From: Phytobacter ursingii
GTDB taxonomy: Bacteria; Pseudomonadota; Gammaproteobacteria; Enterobacterales; Enterobacteriaceae
Length of the DNA: 64,000 nucleotides
Direction of reading: 5' to 3'
Assembly: GCA_901456055.1 (NCBI GenBank)
Contig: CABDWT010000004.1
Coordinates: 682,001 to 746,000 of the forward strand
How positions within the stretch are numbered: position 1 is the stretch's first letter; each line of letters opens with the position of its first letter. The notes below the pieces were generated by a model that searched no databases, was not told where the DNA came from, and worked only from the letters and a program-made list of their open reading frames with translations. Position numbers and translations under genes: made by a program. Below are positions 51,124-61,689 of this stretch, in pieces.

Positions 51124-51155
51124 AAGGAGTTAGATGATTTATCATCTAACTCCTT
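51124..51155 (-). terminator. tRNA terminator carried by island B
   Basis: AAGGAGTTAGATGAT and ATCATCTAACTCCTT form a perfect 15-bp stem with a 2-nt loop. Read on the minus strand it follows the tRNA 3' end by 8 bp and runs into a T-rich tail. Confidence 0.85.
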
Positions 51156-51160
51156 GTTTT

Positions 51161-51209
51161 ATTTGGTGGCCCCTGCTGGGTTTGAACCAGCGACCAAGCG
51201 ATTATGAGT
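51161..51209 (-). repeat. Island B attachment site within the intact tRNA gene
   Basis: This 49-bp core is identical to 7743-7791 and 12699-12747. Here it runs on into the complete tRNA, so the tRNA function was preserved at each insertion. Confidence 0.92.
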
Positions 51210-51239
51210 CGCCTGCTCTAACCACTGAGCTAAGGGGCC
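51164..51239 (-). tRNA. tRNA-Ile2 (anticodon CAU), ileX/ileY type
   Basis: A 76-nt tRNA with encoded CCA: acceptor GGCCCC.../GGGGCC-ACCA, D-arm TTAGCTCAGTGGTTAGAGC, anticodon loop ACTCATAATC with CAT, and T-arm GCTGGTTCAAACCCAGC. The body matches Escherichia ileX/ileY except for two T-loop/stem bases (AACC for AGTC). CAU would be modified to lysidine to read AUA. Automatic tools often label it Met. It is the landing site of both islands. Confidence 0.9.
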
Positions 51240-51249
51240 GTGGCGGGCA

Positions 51250-51255
51250 ATTATA
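51250..51255 (-). promoter_or_regulatory. tRNA promoter -10 box
   Basis: TATAAT on the minus strand, 10 bp before the tRNA 5' end and followed by a GC-rich discriminator (TGCCCGCC), the hallmark of stringently controlled tRNA promoters. The -35 is weak. Confidence 0.65.
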
Positions 51256-52376
51256 AAGTAACTTGTTCAGGCGATCCAGCATCAACCATCCATCTGCCTG
51301 TTTTATAAACAATGCATAATCAATCCTTTATACTTAAGTCCCGCGTCTTGCAGCGGTAGAGGAGATGTTCTCGATAAGCTCGTGCCAGCCTGCACGTTGT
51401 TTTCTGTACATTGAATATCGCCAAATACTCTTGATGTACCAGGCGCTTCTTAAGCGCAAAAAATCGTATCTGGTATGGTATTCATCGGGTTGGCAGTATT
51501 GACTGCTTACAGCAACCAGCGGAAGAGCAACTGATCCGGTATTACTCAAGGAGCAGGCTGTATCAGCGACGTTCAAATTAACGACGTTTGCTTAAACATA
51601 ATGGATGACGATTAGCTCACGGTACTCATTACTCCGGACAATGGGAAGTGTGTGAAGGGGCACCTCTGTAGCCGCCAGGAGACAACACAATTATCATTGA
51701 AATGACCCCCTATCCGGAGTTTCAAAACGTAGGAGGGTGAAACAGAACAACATACGAGAGGATTCTGCTGACTTAGCATGAGTAGCCTTCTACATGTTTA
51801 TTGATACGCGATAACGTTCATTCTCGATAAGTATCACCACAATGAATAAATTAATATCAGCCTGAATAACTATTATTTACTCATTCTCTCGCATAAATTA
51901 ATGAGTAAATTGCTTTATCCCGTTACAAAATAATAAGTTATCTTTTTTAATATTAAATATATTATGTTTTAGGTGGGGGGCGTGAATTGAAAAAACAAAA
52001 GAAATAGCGTTATTTATTTCGGGGGTAAATATTATAACTAAACCAATAGAACTGAGTGAATCTATTCAAATTACAAATTTGATGTCTTAATTATTATCTG
52101 ATATAAAGTAATCCTTATTGGTTGAGGTAGAATTGCATTATTTTTCTTCTTAATTAATAACATTATATTAATACTTTTAAGTTATAGGATTTATCAGGAT
52201 ACCTCGCTACATTTTGAGTTGGTTTGGAGTTTCAGGAAGTTTGTCTCAGGATGATACTAGTAATTTTTTATCCTTTCTTCGTTACCTTCCTGTCAGTAGT
52301 TTTATTTCCGAAAGTTGATGTTTCTAAAATAAAAATTTAGCAAGCTGATTTTTTATTTGGTTTATACAACGCGTCC
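51256..52376. other. Long AT-rich leader region upstream of kpsM
   Basis: About 1.1 kb without a convincing gene. In group 2 capsule loci the region 3 promoter lies several hundred bp before kpsM and makes a long untranslated leader ending in JUMPstart; this region has the right place and composition (AT-rich, likely H-NS bound). A minus-strand 80-codon frame at 51334-51576 has only a TTG start and is not called. Confidence 0.5.
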
Positions 52377-52413
52377 GAGCATGCTGGTAGCTATAGCCAG
52401 GGGCGGTAGCGTG
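52377..52413 (+). promoter_or_regulatory. JUMPstart with ops element (RfaH recruitment)
   Basis: CTGGTAGCTATAGCCAGG followed by GGCGGTAGCGTG (52402-52413), the 12-base ops. It lies 27 bp before the kpsM start. RfaH loads on RNA polymerase paused at ops and lets it read through long capsule operons. Confidence 0.92.
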
Positions 52414-52440
52414 TCTCACGATATTAAGGTTATATCAATA

Positions 52441-53217
52441 ATGATCAGAAGTGGTCTGGAAGTTCAGCAAGCGGCTGTGAAAGCTCTATTCTTACGCGAG
52501 ATTAGGACACGCTTTGGTAAGTATCGATTAGGGTACTTATGGGCGATACTGGAACCAACGGCACATTTGCTTATTCTATTAGCAATCTTTGGTTACATTA
52601 TGCATCGCAGCATGCCTGATATTTCTTTTCCTGTGTTTTTGCTTAATGGTTTAATTCCTTATTTTTTATTTAGTAATATAGCAATTAGATCAATTGGTGC
52701 TATTGAAGCAAATCTCGGACTATTTAATTATCGACCAGTAAAGCCAGTAGATACCATTATAGCCAGGGTTATTCTGGAACTATTAATTTATAGTGGGGTT
52801 TATATCATTTTAATGGCAGTGGTTGGGTTATTAGGTGAAGAGTTTTCTATTGCGAATATTCTTGTCTTGATAACAACATGGATGTTACTGATTATTTTTT
52901 CTTTTGGCATGGGTCTTGTATTTATGGTTGTAGGTAATGCATTTCCTGAAACTGAGAAGTTCTTACCGATAATAATTAAACCACTATATTTCATTTCGTG
53001 TGTGATGTTTCCACTACATGCTATACCTAAAGATTACCGGTCTTATTTCTTATGGAACCCTATCGTACATGTCATTGAGTTAAGTCGCGAATCTGTGGTC
53101 TCGGGTTATATCAGTGAAGGTGCAAGTCTAAGTTATTTAACGTTTTGCGCGCTGGCTTCGCTTTTTTTAGGCATGGCTTTATATCGTACCCGTGAAGAGG
53201 CGATGTTGACATCATGA
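52441..53217 (+). CDS. kpsM: KpsM, capsule ABC transporter permease
   Basis: A 258-aa inner-membrane permease, exactly the length of KpsM, with six helices. It matches KpsM closely (VKALFLREIRTRFGKYRLGYLWAILEP, RPVKPVDTIIARVILELL, LYRTREEAMLTS). With KpsT it exports the lipid-linked capsule polymer. I place the start at ATG 52441 because the frame upstream runs through the ops element. It overlaps kpsT by 4 bp. Confidence 0.95.
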   Translation: MIRSGLEVQQAAVKALFLREIRTRFGKYRLGYLWAILEPTAHLLILLAIFGYIMHRSMPDISFPVFLLNGLIPYFLFSNIAIRSIGAIEANLGLFNYRPVKPVDTIIARVILELLIYSGVYIILMAVVGLLGEEFSIANILVLITTWMLLIIFSFGMGLVFMVVGNAFPETEKFLPIIIKPLYFISCVMFPLHAIPKDYRSYFLWNPIVHVIELSRESVVSGYISEGASLSYLTFCALASLFLGMALYRTREEAMLTS

Positions 53218-53885
53218 TTCGTATTGAAAATTTGAGTAAATCATACAGAACCCCAATGGGAAGGCATTATGTTTTTAAGGATCTTTCAATAGCACTACCA
53301 ACGGGAAAAAGTATTGCATTAATCGGACGCAATGGGGCGGGAAAATCCACGCTTTTACGCATGATTGGTGGCATAGATCGTCCTGACTGCGGGAGAATAT
53401 TCACAGATAAAACTATCTCATGGCCCGTCGGACTTTCTGGTGGATTTCAGGGAAGCTTGACGGGGAGAGACAATGTGAAATTTGTTGCCAGGTTATATGC
53501 AAAAAAAGAAGAGTTAAAAGAGAAAGTTGCCTTTGTAGAAGAATTTGCTGAGTTAGGAAAATATTTTGATATGCCAATAAAAACTTACTCTTCGGGTATG
53601 CGATCTCGTCTGGGTTTTGGCTTAAGTATGGCTTTTAAATTTGATTATTATCTGGTAGATGAAGTCACAGCTGTTGGTGATGCAAGATTTAAAAATAAAT
53701 GCCTGGATGTTTTTAATTCAATGCGAAACTCTTCTAATTTTTTAATGGTATCGCATAGTTTAAATTCGTTAAAACAATATTGTGATATTGCAATCTATAT
53801 AGGAAGAAACAATGAAGTAACGTACTTTGAAGATGTTGGTAACGCAATTGATACATATACAAAAGATGTTAGTAAGTACAGTTAG
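53214..53885 (+). CDS. kpsT: KpsT, capsule ABC transporter ATPase
   Basis: A 223-aa ATPase: Walker A GRNGAGKST, signature TYSSGMRSRLGFGL, Walker B YYLVDEV and switch His in MVSHS. It energises export through KpsM. Start overlaps the kpsM stop (ATGA). Second gene of the RfaH-controlled unit. Confidence 0.95.
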   Translation: MIRIENLSKSYRTPMGRHYVFKDLSIALPTGKSIALIGRNGAGKSTLLRMIGGIDRPDCGRIFTDKTISWPVGLSGGFQGSLTGRDNVKFVARLYAKKEELKEKVAFVEEFAELGKYFDMPIKTYSSGMRSRLGFGLSMAFKFDYYLVDEVTAVGDARFKNKCLDVFNSMRNSSNFLMVSHSLNSLKQYCDIAIYIGRNNEVTYFEDVGNAIDTYTKDVSKYS

Positions 53886-53890
53886 GTGAA

Positions 53891-56161
53891 ATGAATATGA
53901 AAATTACTGTTATAATACCATTAAGGATTACTGAAGGACTTTACCAGGCTCAGGAGAGGTTAAGTCGTATTATTGAAAATATTCCATCTGGAAAATTTAA
54001 TATTCTCATTGTTAATTACGGAACCCCAAAAAAATTTTCTCACATTTTAAGTGGATTAAAATCCTATTCTCATCTAAAAATATTGGATTTTGATACGGGG
54101 TCGCAAATTTTCAGCATAGGCCATGCGAGAGATTTAGGGGCGCAATATGCGGAAGATAATGTCGTTTTATTTAACGATATTGATTTCTTTGGAAATAAAG
54201 ATATGTATGAACGTATCCATGCTGAGGTTCTAGCAAGAGATATGGTTAATTCAATATACGATTTCTTTTGCGTTCCTGTCTTTTTTCTTACTGAGAATGG
54301 GACTGAAGATACTTTATCTTCTTCCCATTATTCAGAATGTAGTGAAAATAGCTATATACATAGAAAAATTTATGAATCACATAAAGATTTTGTAGAGTTT
54401 CCAGCATATGGCAGCTCTGCGATGGTGGTTAATAAACATCACTATTTAGCCATTGGGGGGCATAGTAGAGAGTTTTATGGCCATGGTGCAGAAGATTATG
54501 ATGTATTACATAGGCTTAGTAGCTATTATTCTAAAGGTCCCAGGACCGCTGATTATTACAATAATACCAAATCAAATCGCATAGATAATTATCATGGCTT
54601 TAGAGCCTATTTTGCTTTATATGGGATAGATGTTTTTAATCGGGGGATCTTCTTTCAGCATCTGTGGCATCCCATAAGATCAATACCGGGTTACCATCAA
54701 ACGCAAAGAAACTTTTCTTTATTAGAAAATCTAATGAAGAAATTTGATCAGGATAAAGAACAACCTTTTCCTTTGAGTAATGTAAATATTAAGGATAAAA
54801 CGTTATTTTTAATTGATACAAAATCCCGTACTTTCAAAGCTATAAGACATTTAACTCCTCTTTTTGGCAGTTTGGTTTTCATGTCTGAGAACTTATTTTC
54901 TAATATTGATTCATTGTTGCGTTATATTAATAAAAATGAAATCGATCGAATTTTCTTTCTAAATCCTTATGGAAACGAGCACCGTTTGGCCTTATATGAA
55001 GGTGTTAAAGAAAAAAACATTCCGTTTATTGTATTCGATCGTGGCGCTCTGCCAGACTCATGGTTTTTAGATCATAATGGATTTAATTACGATAGCAAAA
55101 GTTATTCGCCAGAGGCCTGGCAACAACAATTAACGCATGAACAAGAAGATGAAGTTGAAAATTATCTTTTCAATTTAAGAAATAGCGAGCACACATTAGA
55201 ACATAATTCACCGAGAAAAACTTCCAGATTTTTAAAAGAATTATATCAAATTGGTGACCGAAAAGTATTATTTGTGCCGTTTCAAAGGCCAACAGATACC
55301 GTTACAACCTATTTTGCAGGACCTGCCGGATCAGTCAATGGATTTCAGTGTTGGGTTGAATATATAGCTGAAAACCTTCCCAGAGAAGAATGGGTTATAA
55401 TTTGTAAGAATCATCCTCTGGAAAAAAATCTTCCTAGAGTAAATGGTGTTTTATATGCAGAAGATGATACGCATATACATGACCTGATAGATTTGGCAGA
55501 TAAAGTGTTGTTGATGAACTCTGGCGTTGGTTTAATTTCTCTCGCTTTTATGAAACCAGTTATTTGTGCGTCCAATGCTTTTTATGCACACGAAGGTTTA
55601 GCTATTCCGGCATTTGATGCGATACACGCTCTGGAACTCATTAACAACGATGTGCTAGTTGATAAAAGAAAAGTATTACAATTCTATTGGCATATGCTTA
55701 ATAGAGTTTACTCATTTGGACAATCAACTTACAACAAAACAAAATCATGTGATGGTACTGATCGGAAAATTATTAATGAGATTTTGTTTAATAAAATAAA
55801 CTATAATAATCAAACGATTATTTTAGGCACATCTCCGCAAGGGATTAGTCTGGATGCACCACTTTTTTACTCTTTTGGTGGTCGTGAGAAAATTATGGAA
55901 ACTTTCAAATCATCTAATGCAAAATCCAATGGAACGAAGGTGGTGGTCGATACGAGTACTGTTAAAGACTCGAAATCCCATATTCAGAATAATTCGGCAA
56001 ATAGTTCCGAGCTTAAAATAAATAACGTAAAGGAAGATAAGCGTAAGCCTGGGAAATTTGGCAGGAAAGTCAGGAAGTTGATAAGAACCCCAGGTGCTTT
56101 TTTTAATGATGCCATCAAAAATAGAAATAGCAATACTGGCGATTTAAAATTCAGACAGTAA
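53891..56161 (+). CDS. Two-domain capsule glycosyltransferase (putative polymerase)
   Basis: A 756-aa cytoplasmic protein with two transferase-like domains. The N-terminal GT-A domain (1-290) has DxD in LFNDIDFF (Asp96, Asp98) and the acid motif GHGAEDYDVLHRL (Glu201, Asp202), as in galactosyl/GalNAc-type domains of capsule polymerases. The middle/C-terminal domain (300-650) is capsule-synthesis-like: VLFVPFQRPTD, ICKNHPLEKN and LMNSGVGLISLAFMKP, resembling KpsC/KpsS-type transferases. A basic low-complexity tail follows. It starts 6 bp after kpsT and is the only polymer-specific gene in the locus, so it probably makes an alternating polymer alone. Sugars unknown. Confidence 0.72.
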   Translation: MNMKITVIIPLRITEGLYQAQERLSRIIENIPSGKFNILIVNYGTPKKFSHILSGLKSYSHLKILDFDTGSQIFSIGHARDLGAQYAEDNVVLFNDIDFFGNKDMYERIHAEVLARDMVNSIYDFFCVPVFFLTENGTEDTLSSSHYSECSENSYIHRKIYESHKDFVEFPAYGSSAMVVNKHHYLAIGGHSREFYGHGAEDYDVLHRLSSYYSKGPRTADYYNNTKSNRIDNYHGFRAYFALYGIDVFNRGIFFQHLWHPIRSIPGYHQTQRNFSLLENLMKKFDQDKEQPFPLSNVNIKDKTLFLIDTKSRTFKAIRHLTPLFGSLVFMSENLFSNIDSLLRYINKNEIDRIFFLNPYGNEHRLALYEGVKEKNIPFIVFDRGALPDSWFLDHNGFNYDSKSYSPEAWQQQLTHEQEDEVENYLFNLRNSEHTLEHNSPRKTSRFLKELYQIGDRKVLFVPFQRPTDTVTTYFAGPAGSVNGFQCWVEYIAENLPREEWVIICKNHPLEKNLPRVNGVLYAEDDTHIHDLIDLADKVLLMNSGVGLISLAFMKPVICASNAFYAHEGLAIPAFDAIHALELINNDVLVDKRKVLQFYWHMLNRVYSFGQSTYNKTKSCDGTDRKIINEILFNKINYNNQTIILGTSPQGISLDAPLFYSFGGREKIMETFKSSNAKSNGTKVVVDTSTVKDSKSHIQNNSANSSELKINNVKEDKRKPGKFGRKVRKLIRTPGAFFNDAIKNRNSNTGDLKFRQ

Positions 56162-56229
56162 CCATTAATTTCCGGAATGTATAATATGTGCAAAAACTCA
56201 GTTCCCATAATTAGTTATTTTAAAAGGTT

Positions 56230-56352
56230 ATGAATGATTTAAATTATCTTAAAATTACTTCCTTAAATTTTAATGCCTGGATCTTCTTTCTTGTTCTTAT
56301 CGATTATATTCCCTTTGCAATCAATTACGATATTAGAGGTGGCAATATTTAA
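56230..56352 (+). CDS. Doubtful 40-aa membrane ORF
   Basis: MNDLNYLKITSLNF followed by a hydrophobic stretch (AWIFFLVLIDYIPFAI). AAAGG is only 2 nt before the ATG. It lies 69 bp after the glycosyltransferase and could be the remnant of a lost region 2 gene. Confidence 0.22.
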   Translation: MNDLNYLKITSLNFNAWIFFLVLIDYIPFAINYDIRGGNI

Positions 56353-56496
56353 AGATGATATATCGTTGTCCTCTTTCCAATTAGATAATTCCCTTCACGC
56401 TTTATTTCATAACACTTACTGCAGGATAAAACTTTATGAATGGAGAGCGCGATAATTTTCTTGACATGAAAAAACTAAAAAGGTTAAGAGGAACAT

Positions 56497-56527
56497 AAGG
56501 CAATGGTGATTTTTTAATCATTGCCTT
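56497..56527. terminator. Hairpin between convergent capsule operons
   Basis: AAGGCAATG/CATTGCCTT, 9-bp stem with a 13-nt loop that contains T6. It sits 10 bp beyond the kpsS stop and can serve both directions. Confidence 0.6.
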
Positions 56528-56536
56528 CCTCAGGTT

Positions 56537-57817
56537 TCATTTTATATCCCGTTTTGAATACTCCAATGAATCAAAAAGAGAGGGTTGATTATTCCCAAAT
56601 TCTTTTTTATTAAACAAGTAGATGTGTTTATAGTTTAAGTTATTAGTATAATACACCGCATTAATCTGTGTATTCTCCAGCAAATATCCCCGAAATTTCT
56701 TAAACAACGTCATATCCGGCCTGAAGTCTGCCATCCAGAACTGGTGCAAATGTCCCTGATATGTCATCCCTTTGATGTCGTACAGGGCATTGCCCATCAC
56801 TTTCAGCGGCTTGTTATGGATCAGCGCTGAAATCCCCGCCGTACTGTTAATCGTCACCACTGCTTTGGCGTGTGTCAGTAGTTCCGGCATCGACAAATCA
56901 TGCACGTATATTACGCGATTGGTCACACCATACTTCTTACTCAGTCGCTTAATCAGTGGCCGGTACAGACGATGCCCGCGATCCATCGGGTGGTGCTTAA
57001 TGACCAGCATATCTTCCTTAGGCGCTTTGCGTGAAAACGAGAAGATAACATCATTAATATAATCCCGGACATCAACGTATGGGCTATGGTTACGAATCTG
57101 ACTATCGTTATAGACCTGTAAAATCGCAAGATAATAGCGGTGATTGAATGTTGTCCGCAGCGTTTCCATTACACCTCGTTGTTTCCAGCCATACCATTGT
57201 TTACGCCACCACGCACGCACCCAGCATTTTGCCTCGTACCAGGGCGAAAAAGATTTATGATGTCGATAGTGACTAAACTCATGGCGATAACGCCAGCCGA
57301 CAAGGTAATACCATGTCGCATGGATGTAGCGCAGAGCAGAAGACGGTTTTAGCGGCTGGGGTTCTGATGGCGAGAAATCGGGCAAGCTCCGGTAAAAATC
57401 AGGATCGCGGGGCAGGGTAGAGAAAGCATTCACTCCACCTTCTTCGAGGGTAATAAAATGGGGGCGCAGATAGCCCTCTTCGAAAGCCAGAAAACGAATA
57501 CCTTTCGCTTTGGCCCAGGCGTGTGCCGCTCTGTGTAATGGTCGACAATCACCGAAGCACAAGATTGTATCGAACGAATAATTCTTCCACGTCTCTTTCA
57601 GCCAGGTCGGGAATTCCTTCGGGGTTTGTCTATAGGTAAGATACTGGCGGTGTCGACAATAGAATCGATCGCCGCCATTAAATACAACGTTCACCGCCTC
57701 GCGTTCCAGCGTTTCCAGCCAGGTGGCGACATCATTGAAGAAAGGCCCCATCGGTCCTTGCAGCAGCAGGTATTTTTTGCCCGCGAGTAATGTCTTAACG
57801 GTATTGTTTTGCATCAT
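56537..57817 (-). CDS. kpsS: KpsS, beta-Kdo linker transferase
   Basis: A 426-aa protein of the capsule-synthesis family. It has GPMGPFFNDVATWLE near the start, FEEGYLRPHFITLEEGGVN, VIKHHPMDRG and VVTINSTAGISALIHNKPLKVMG. KpsS adds the first Kdo to lyso-phosphatidylglycerol, starting the poly-Kdo linker on which the capsule is built. Last gene of the leftward kpsFEDCS operon, 23 bp after kpsC. Confidence 0.95.
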   Translation of the reverse strand: MMQNNTVKTLLAGKKYLLLQGPMGPFFNDVATWLETLEREAVNVVFNGGDRFYCRHRQYLTYRQTPKEFPTWLKETWKNYSFDTILCFGDCRPLHRAAHAWAKAKGIRFLAFEEGYLRPHFITLEEGGVNAFSTLPRDPDFYRSLPDFSPSEPQPLKPSSALRYIHATWYYLVGWRYRHEFSHYRHHKSFSPWYEAKCWVRAWWRKQWYGWKQRGVMETLRTTFNHRYYLAILQVYNDSQIRNHSPYVDVRDYINDVIFSFSRKAPKEDMLVIKHHPMDRGHRLYRPLIKRLSKKYGVTNRVIYVHDLSMPELLTHAKAVVTINSTAGISALIHNKPLKVMGNALYDIKGMTYQGHLHQFWMADFRPDMTLFKKFRGYLLENTQINAVYYTNNLNYKHIYLFNKKEFGNNQPSLFDSLEYSKRDIK

Positions 57818-57840
57818 CGTCCATGAGTCCAGGAGTAACG

Positions 57841-59874
57841 CTAACCAAAGCGAATTTTATAAAACATCAATAACTTGCGGTACTGTCTGGCTAATCGACC
57901 AGTATTCTTCTTCGTGATTTTCATTTCTCCGCGAGGGGCGGAACTTAGCCACAGCGCGGCTTCTTCTGCCTGCATCGGTTCCATCCGCTGCGGATGGATA
58001 TAGGTTGGATACGCGATTAGCGTTTGCCAGACTAAATCCGTAAGCGTGAGCTGGCGGGATCGTCGAGGAATCTGGTGCTCATCCTGTGTGAGCCCCCAAC
58101 CCGCATAAAAAGGCATGCCATAGCAAAATACGCGCTTACCGTGCATCAGGGCTTCGAAGCCAGAAAGAGAGGTCATGGTATGTAATTCATCTGCGAGTTG
58201 GATGCATTGAATAATATCGGCGTCCAGCGCCTGGCAGTCGGCCCAACGGCTGACATCTTCTGCTGCAACTTGCCCTTTGCGATTACCTACCAAAACATCC
58301 GGGTGCGGTTTAAAGACAATAAACGCACCAGGATTACGCTCGCGTACCGTGCGCAATAAATCCCGATTGGTGTTAACAGACAATGTCCCGGTCAGAATCG
58401 AGGCGTCATCTTCCACCTGACCGGGTACCAGAATGACTTTCTTACCGACCGCCCCGGGTGGTAAGTGCCACTCCTGTCCGAGGTTGTATTTACTGACTTT
58501 GTTGTGCACGAGTTGTTGCTGTAGGGCTTGTGCGCGCACCCGTTGACGCTCACTCAGGTTGCTCGCGCTCAGCAGATTTTCCAGATCGCTGGGACGTGAT
58601 GCGTCGTAATAGATACCGGTTTTATCCAGTACTAAAGACAGTGGCGCGAGCAGATCAGAGCCCAGGCCGGAGGAACGGATAAACCCGTCCTCCATTCGCC
58701 ACAGTGGAATACGCTGTGCATCTGCCTGCACCTGCCATTTTTTCTCCCCCCGAGTGCCCCAGGCGATAAGCGCGCTGGCTTGTGGACACTGTTTCGCAAA
58801 GCGAACCTGATTCTCTGCTGTTTTCAGGAAGGGTTTGAGAATTGCGGTTTTCCACAGACTCAATCCCGGTGCCCATAGCGTACCGCGACGTACCAGGCTG
58901 TGGTTACGCTGTAAGGACAGCCAGTCGACAACGCAGGCCAGCGTTGCTGGTTTTCCACTTACCGGATGTCGGTAACGGCAATAGCGCAAATAGGCGGCGG
59001 TAAACAGATTGCTCAGTGTGGAGGGTTGTCGGCGTGCGGCAAGCTCGCTGGCCTTTGGATGACGATCATCTGTGAGTCCCCAGCCCGCATACCATGGCTG
59101 CCCAAAGCAGACGACGGGTTTGCCGGCCAGCAACGCTTCAAAACCATACTGCGAGGTGACCACATACACTTTTTGCATGTGCCGCAGCAGCGATTGTGGG
59201 CTGACATCTTCGGCAAACATGCGCACACGGCTGTCGGATTTCAGGTTAGTAAAATAGCCCGTCTTTTTGCCGCATAGCACATCCGGATGCACCTTCACCC
59301 AAATTTCTGCACGCGGATTTTCCTGCTTTGCCGCCTTGAGCATCTGCTGGAAGCTTTCCGGCCCGGCGTTGCCTTTGATGACAGACATATCGCCAAACGT
59401 CTGGTCAACCACCAGCACGGCCTCCGGCATAATATCCGGTGCGACAAACGGCGGCGCCTGATTGTATTTCGACAAATCATTGTCGACGATGGCGCGCATC
59501 ATCGCCTGCGCTTCAGCTGCCAGAGGCTGATTGCCGGCCTTATCTTTGATCAGGCATTCGAGCATGCTCGGAACCGAAGCGTCGTAATAGATGCCAAAAT
59601 GATCAACGACGATGGAGAGGGGCGAACAATCCTGAACACCTAAGCCGAGAGAACGAATAAAACCATCTTCGAGGCGGATGACTGGCAGACCCGCTGAATG
59701 TGCCAGGGCAACAGGTTTTCGCGCGCTGGGGCGATGGCCCCAGACGACAATAGCATTCACCTGCTCCGGGATGGTTTTAAAAGGCGAAAGCCGCAGATGT
59801 TCTCCTGGCAGAAAACTGTCCAGATGCGGGATACGCCAGATCCCCCCGGAGTAAATGCCCAGTATGTTTTTCAT
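57841..59874 (-). CDS. kpsC: KpsC, dual beta-Kdo linker transferase
   Basis: About 677 aa with two homologous retaining Kdo-transferase halves: [15 protein letters not shown]...[14 protein letters not shown] in the first and [14 protein letters not shown]...[14 protein letters not shown] in the second, each with a VHPDVL or KPHPDVL motif. It extends the Kdo linker with alternating linkages. I start at ATG 59874 ([13 protein letters not shown]), matching the family N-terminus. Confidence 0.95.
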   Translation of the reverse strand: MKNILGIYSGGIWRIPHLDSFLPGEHLRLSPFKTIPEQVNAIVVWGHRPSARKPVALAHSAGLPVIRLEDGFIRSLGLGVQDCSPLSIVVDHFGIYYDASVPSMLECLIKDKAGNQPLAAEAQAMMRAIVDNDLSKYNQAPPFVAPDIMPEAVLVVDQTFGDMSVIKGNAGPESFQQMLKAAKQENPRAEIWVKVHPDVLCGKKTGYFTNLKSDSRVRMFAEDVSPQSLLRHMQKVYVVTSQYGFEALLAGKPVVCFGQPWYAGWGLTDDRHPKASELAARRQPSTLSNLFTAAYLRYCRYRHPVSGKPATLACVVDWLSLQRNHSLVRRGTLWAPGLSLWKTAILKPFLKTAENQVRFAKQCPQASALIAWGTRGEKKWQVQADAQRIPLWRMEDGFIRSSGLGSDLLAPLSLVLDKTGIYYDASRPSDLENLLSASNLSERQRVRAQALQQQLVHNKVSKYNLGQEWHLPPGAVGKKVILVPGQVEDDASILTGTLSVNTNRDLLRTVRERNPGAFIVFKPHPDVLVGNRKGQVAAEDVSRWADCQALDADIIQCIQLADELHTMTSLSGFEALMHGKRVFCYGMPFYAGWGLTQDEHQIPRRSRQLTLTDLVWQTLIAYPTYIHPQRMEPMQAEEAALWLSSAPRGEMKITKKNTGRLARQYRKLLMFYKIRFG

Positions 59875-59978
59875 TCGTTCCATCAATATCAATAAGCCGA
59901 TTAAAGAAGAAAACGTTTTTACAACGGCTTGTTTCGCTTTCCCCTTTGCGCCGGGAAAAGCGTTCTCGACAGCGTTGA

Positions 59979-61655
59979 TTAGATTGTCAGCACAACTTTG
60001 GCCGCAACGGCAAGCTGGTAAAGGATGGTCGAAATCCCTCGCGTAACTTCGATATTTTTCGATTCGTATTTCGGCAGAACCATGATTTCATCACCGGGCT
60101 GCAGTTTTCCTGCATCGTCAGCGTCAGCCGACTCACCATTCTGGTGAATCACGATAATTTTCGAGTTACCGGATTTTTGCGTTAGCCCGCCACATTTCTT
60201 GATGTAGTCATCTGCATCTAACCCGTCCTGCCAGGTGACGGCGTTCGGAAACAACACTTCTCCGTGCACCATAATCAGCGAGGTTTTTTCCGGTATCATG
60301 ATGACGTCACCATCTTCCAGCAGTACTGAGTCGATGTTGCTTTCATTAAGTACGACCTGCCCTTTCGGAACGACTTCTCGCGCTTTATTGACGAAGCGGC
60401 TGACCAGTTGTGCTTCCTGCATACGTAAACGGGCCTCTTCCTGCGTCGAGGATTGTGCAGACAGAGAGGCCTCTTCCAGTTTCTGCAGAGACAGATTCAG
60501 CATCTCTTTCTGGCGCTCCGCCACTGACGTTCTGTACAACTGAATAGCCTTCATCTGTGACATGCTATTTGCGCGGATCTGCGACAGGACCTGACGCATA
60601 GTCGAGCCGTAGGGCAGAACTATTGCATGCTCGCCGGAATGGGCTCCATCGACACGTACCTGAATGGTGCCTGCATAGCGGTCTGAACTCACAATGAGTC
60701 GGTCGCCGTCCTGAAGAGAGCGACCTGGCGCGGAGCTAAGAGGATAGTATTCGCTACGTTTTATGGCGCCTTGCTGACGGATGATGGTCATATGGGTGGC
60801 GCCGGGTTTCGGACGCGCCCAACTGAGTGCCTCTGTTACCGGAATGGTGCTGTTGGCGAACTCAAAGTCGTAACTGTTAAACACATCACCTTCTACGCTG
60901 AACGTATGCTGACGTGGACCAACGACGATGGTATCGCCATCCACAAACTGCGACAGGCCCAACTTACCGTTCAGCAGAAAATCGTACAGGTTCACGCGTG
61001 AGATAACCGATTTGCCACGTTTGACGATGATATCAACATAGCTGCCGCGTTCACTGTCGACGCCACCAGCTTTGCTCAGATAAGAGAGCAGGGAGTCAGA
61101 CGCGACGCCGCCATATAAGCCGGGGCTACGCACGTAGCCGGTCACGAAGACTTTAACCGGCTGGGCCTGCAGCAGAGAGGCATAAACGTTGACGTTAGAG
61201 GTATAAACTTCTTTGATCTTACTGGTGACGGTATTGTTCAACTGCGCATTGGTCATACCCGAAACTTTCAGCGGGCCAATATTCGGCAGGAAAATATTGC
61301 CTTTCGGATCCACGGTCAGCGCTCCGTCGTACTGGAATGCCCCCCACAATCGAATCTGGATAGTATCGCCGAGACCAATGACATAGCCTGGGTTGAATCC
61401 CAGACCTGCGCCTGAGGCCGCGCTGATAGAGGTAAATAATTGTGCGCCGAACATGCGACTGGGCAGAGCGGCAGCCACGGGTGGGGGGGTGTTGTCAAAC
61501 CCTGTTGCATCCTGGGGGGCTTCCGTTTTGCCGGAGATAATCGACGGCAACGGCGCCGCCCCTGTCAAATTCGGATCGGCTGTAATAGCAGTCGGACCAG
61601 CCGCAAAGGCCGTATGGCAGATCAGAAGAAGCAGTGCCGATTTTAATAATTTCAT
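59979..61655 (-). CDS. kpsD: KpsD, periplasmic/outer-membrane capsule export protein
   Basis: A 558-aa polysaccharide-export protein with a signal peptide ([21 protein letters not shown]). Polysaccharide-export and SLBB domains follow ([70 protein letters not shown]). It forms the outer conduit with KpsE. Length equals KpsD when ATG 61655 is used; the frame is open farther upstream into kpsE. A kpsU gene would normally follow; it is absent, leaving about 100 bp to kpsC. Confidence 0.95.
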   Translation of the reverse strand: MKLLKSALLLLICHTAFAAGPTAITADPNLTGAAPLPSIISGKTEAPQDATGFDNTPPPVAAALPSRMFGAQLFTSISAASGAGLGFNPGYVIGLGDTIQIRLWGAFQYDGALTVDPKGNIFLPNIGPLKVSGMTNAQLNNTVTSKIKEVYTSNVNVYASLLQAQPVKVFVTGYVRSPGLYGGVASDSLLSYLSKAGGVDSERGSYVDIIVKRGKSVISRVNLYDFLLNGKLGLSQFVDGDTIVVGPRQHTFSVEGDVFNSYDFEFANSTIPVTEALSWARPKPGATHMTIIRQQGAIKRSEYYPLSSAPGRSLQDGDRLIVSSDRYAGTIQVRVDGAHSGEHAIVLPYGSTMRQVLSQIRANSMSQMKAIQLYRTSVAERQKEMLNLSLQKLEEASLSAQSSTQEEARLRMQEAQLVSRFVNKAREVVPKGQVVLNESNIDSVLLEDGDVIMIPEKTSLIMVHGEVLFPNAVTWQDGLDADDYIKKCGGLTQKSGNSKIIVIHQNGESADADDAGKLQPGDEIMVLPKYESKNIEVTRGISTILYQLAVAAKVVLTI

Positions 61656-61689
61656 GTTCAACTCTGTAAAATTCACTGTGCGTCCAAAA

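Noticed and set aside
51334-51576. 80-aa minus-strand frame upstream of the capsule genes
   Set aside because: Only a TTG start, no ribosome site, no recognisable family; likely part of the kpsM leader region.
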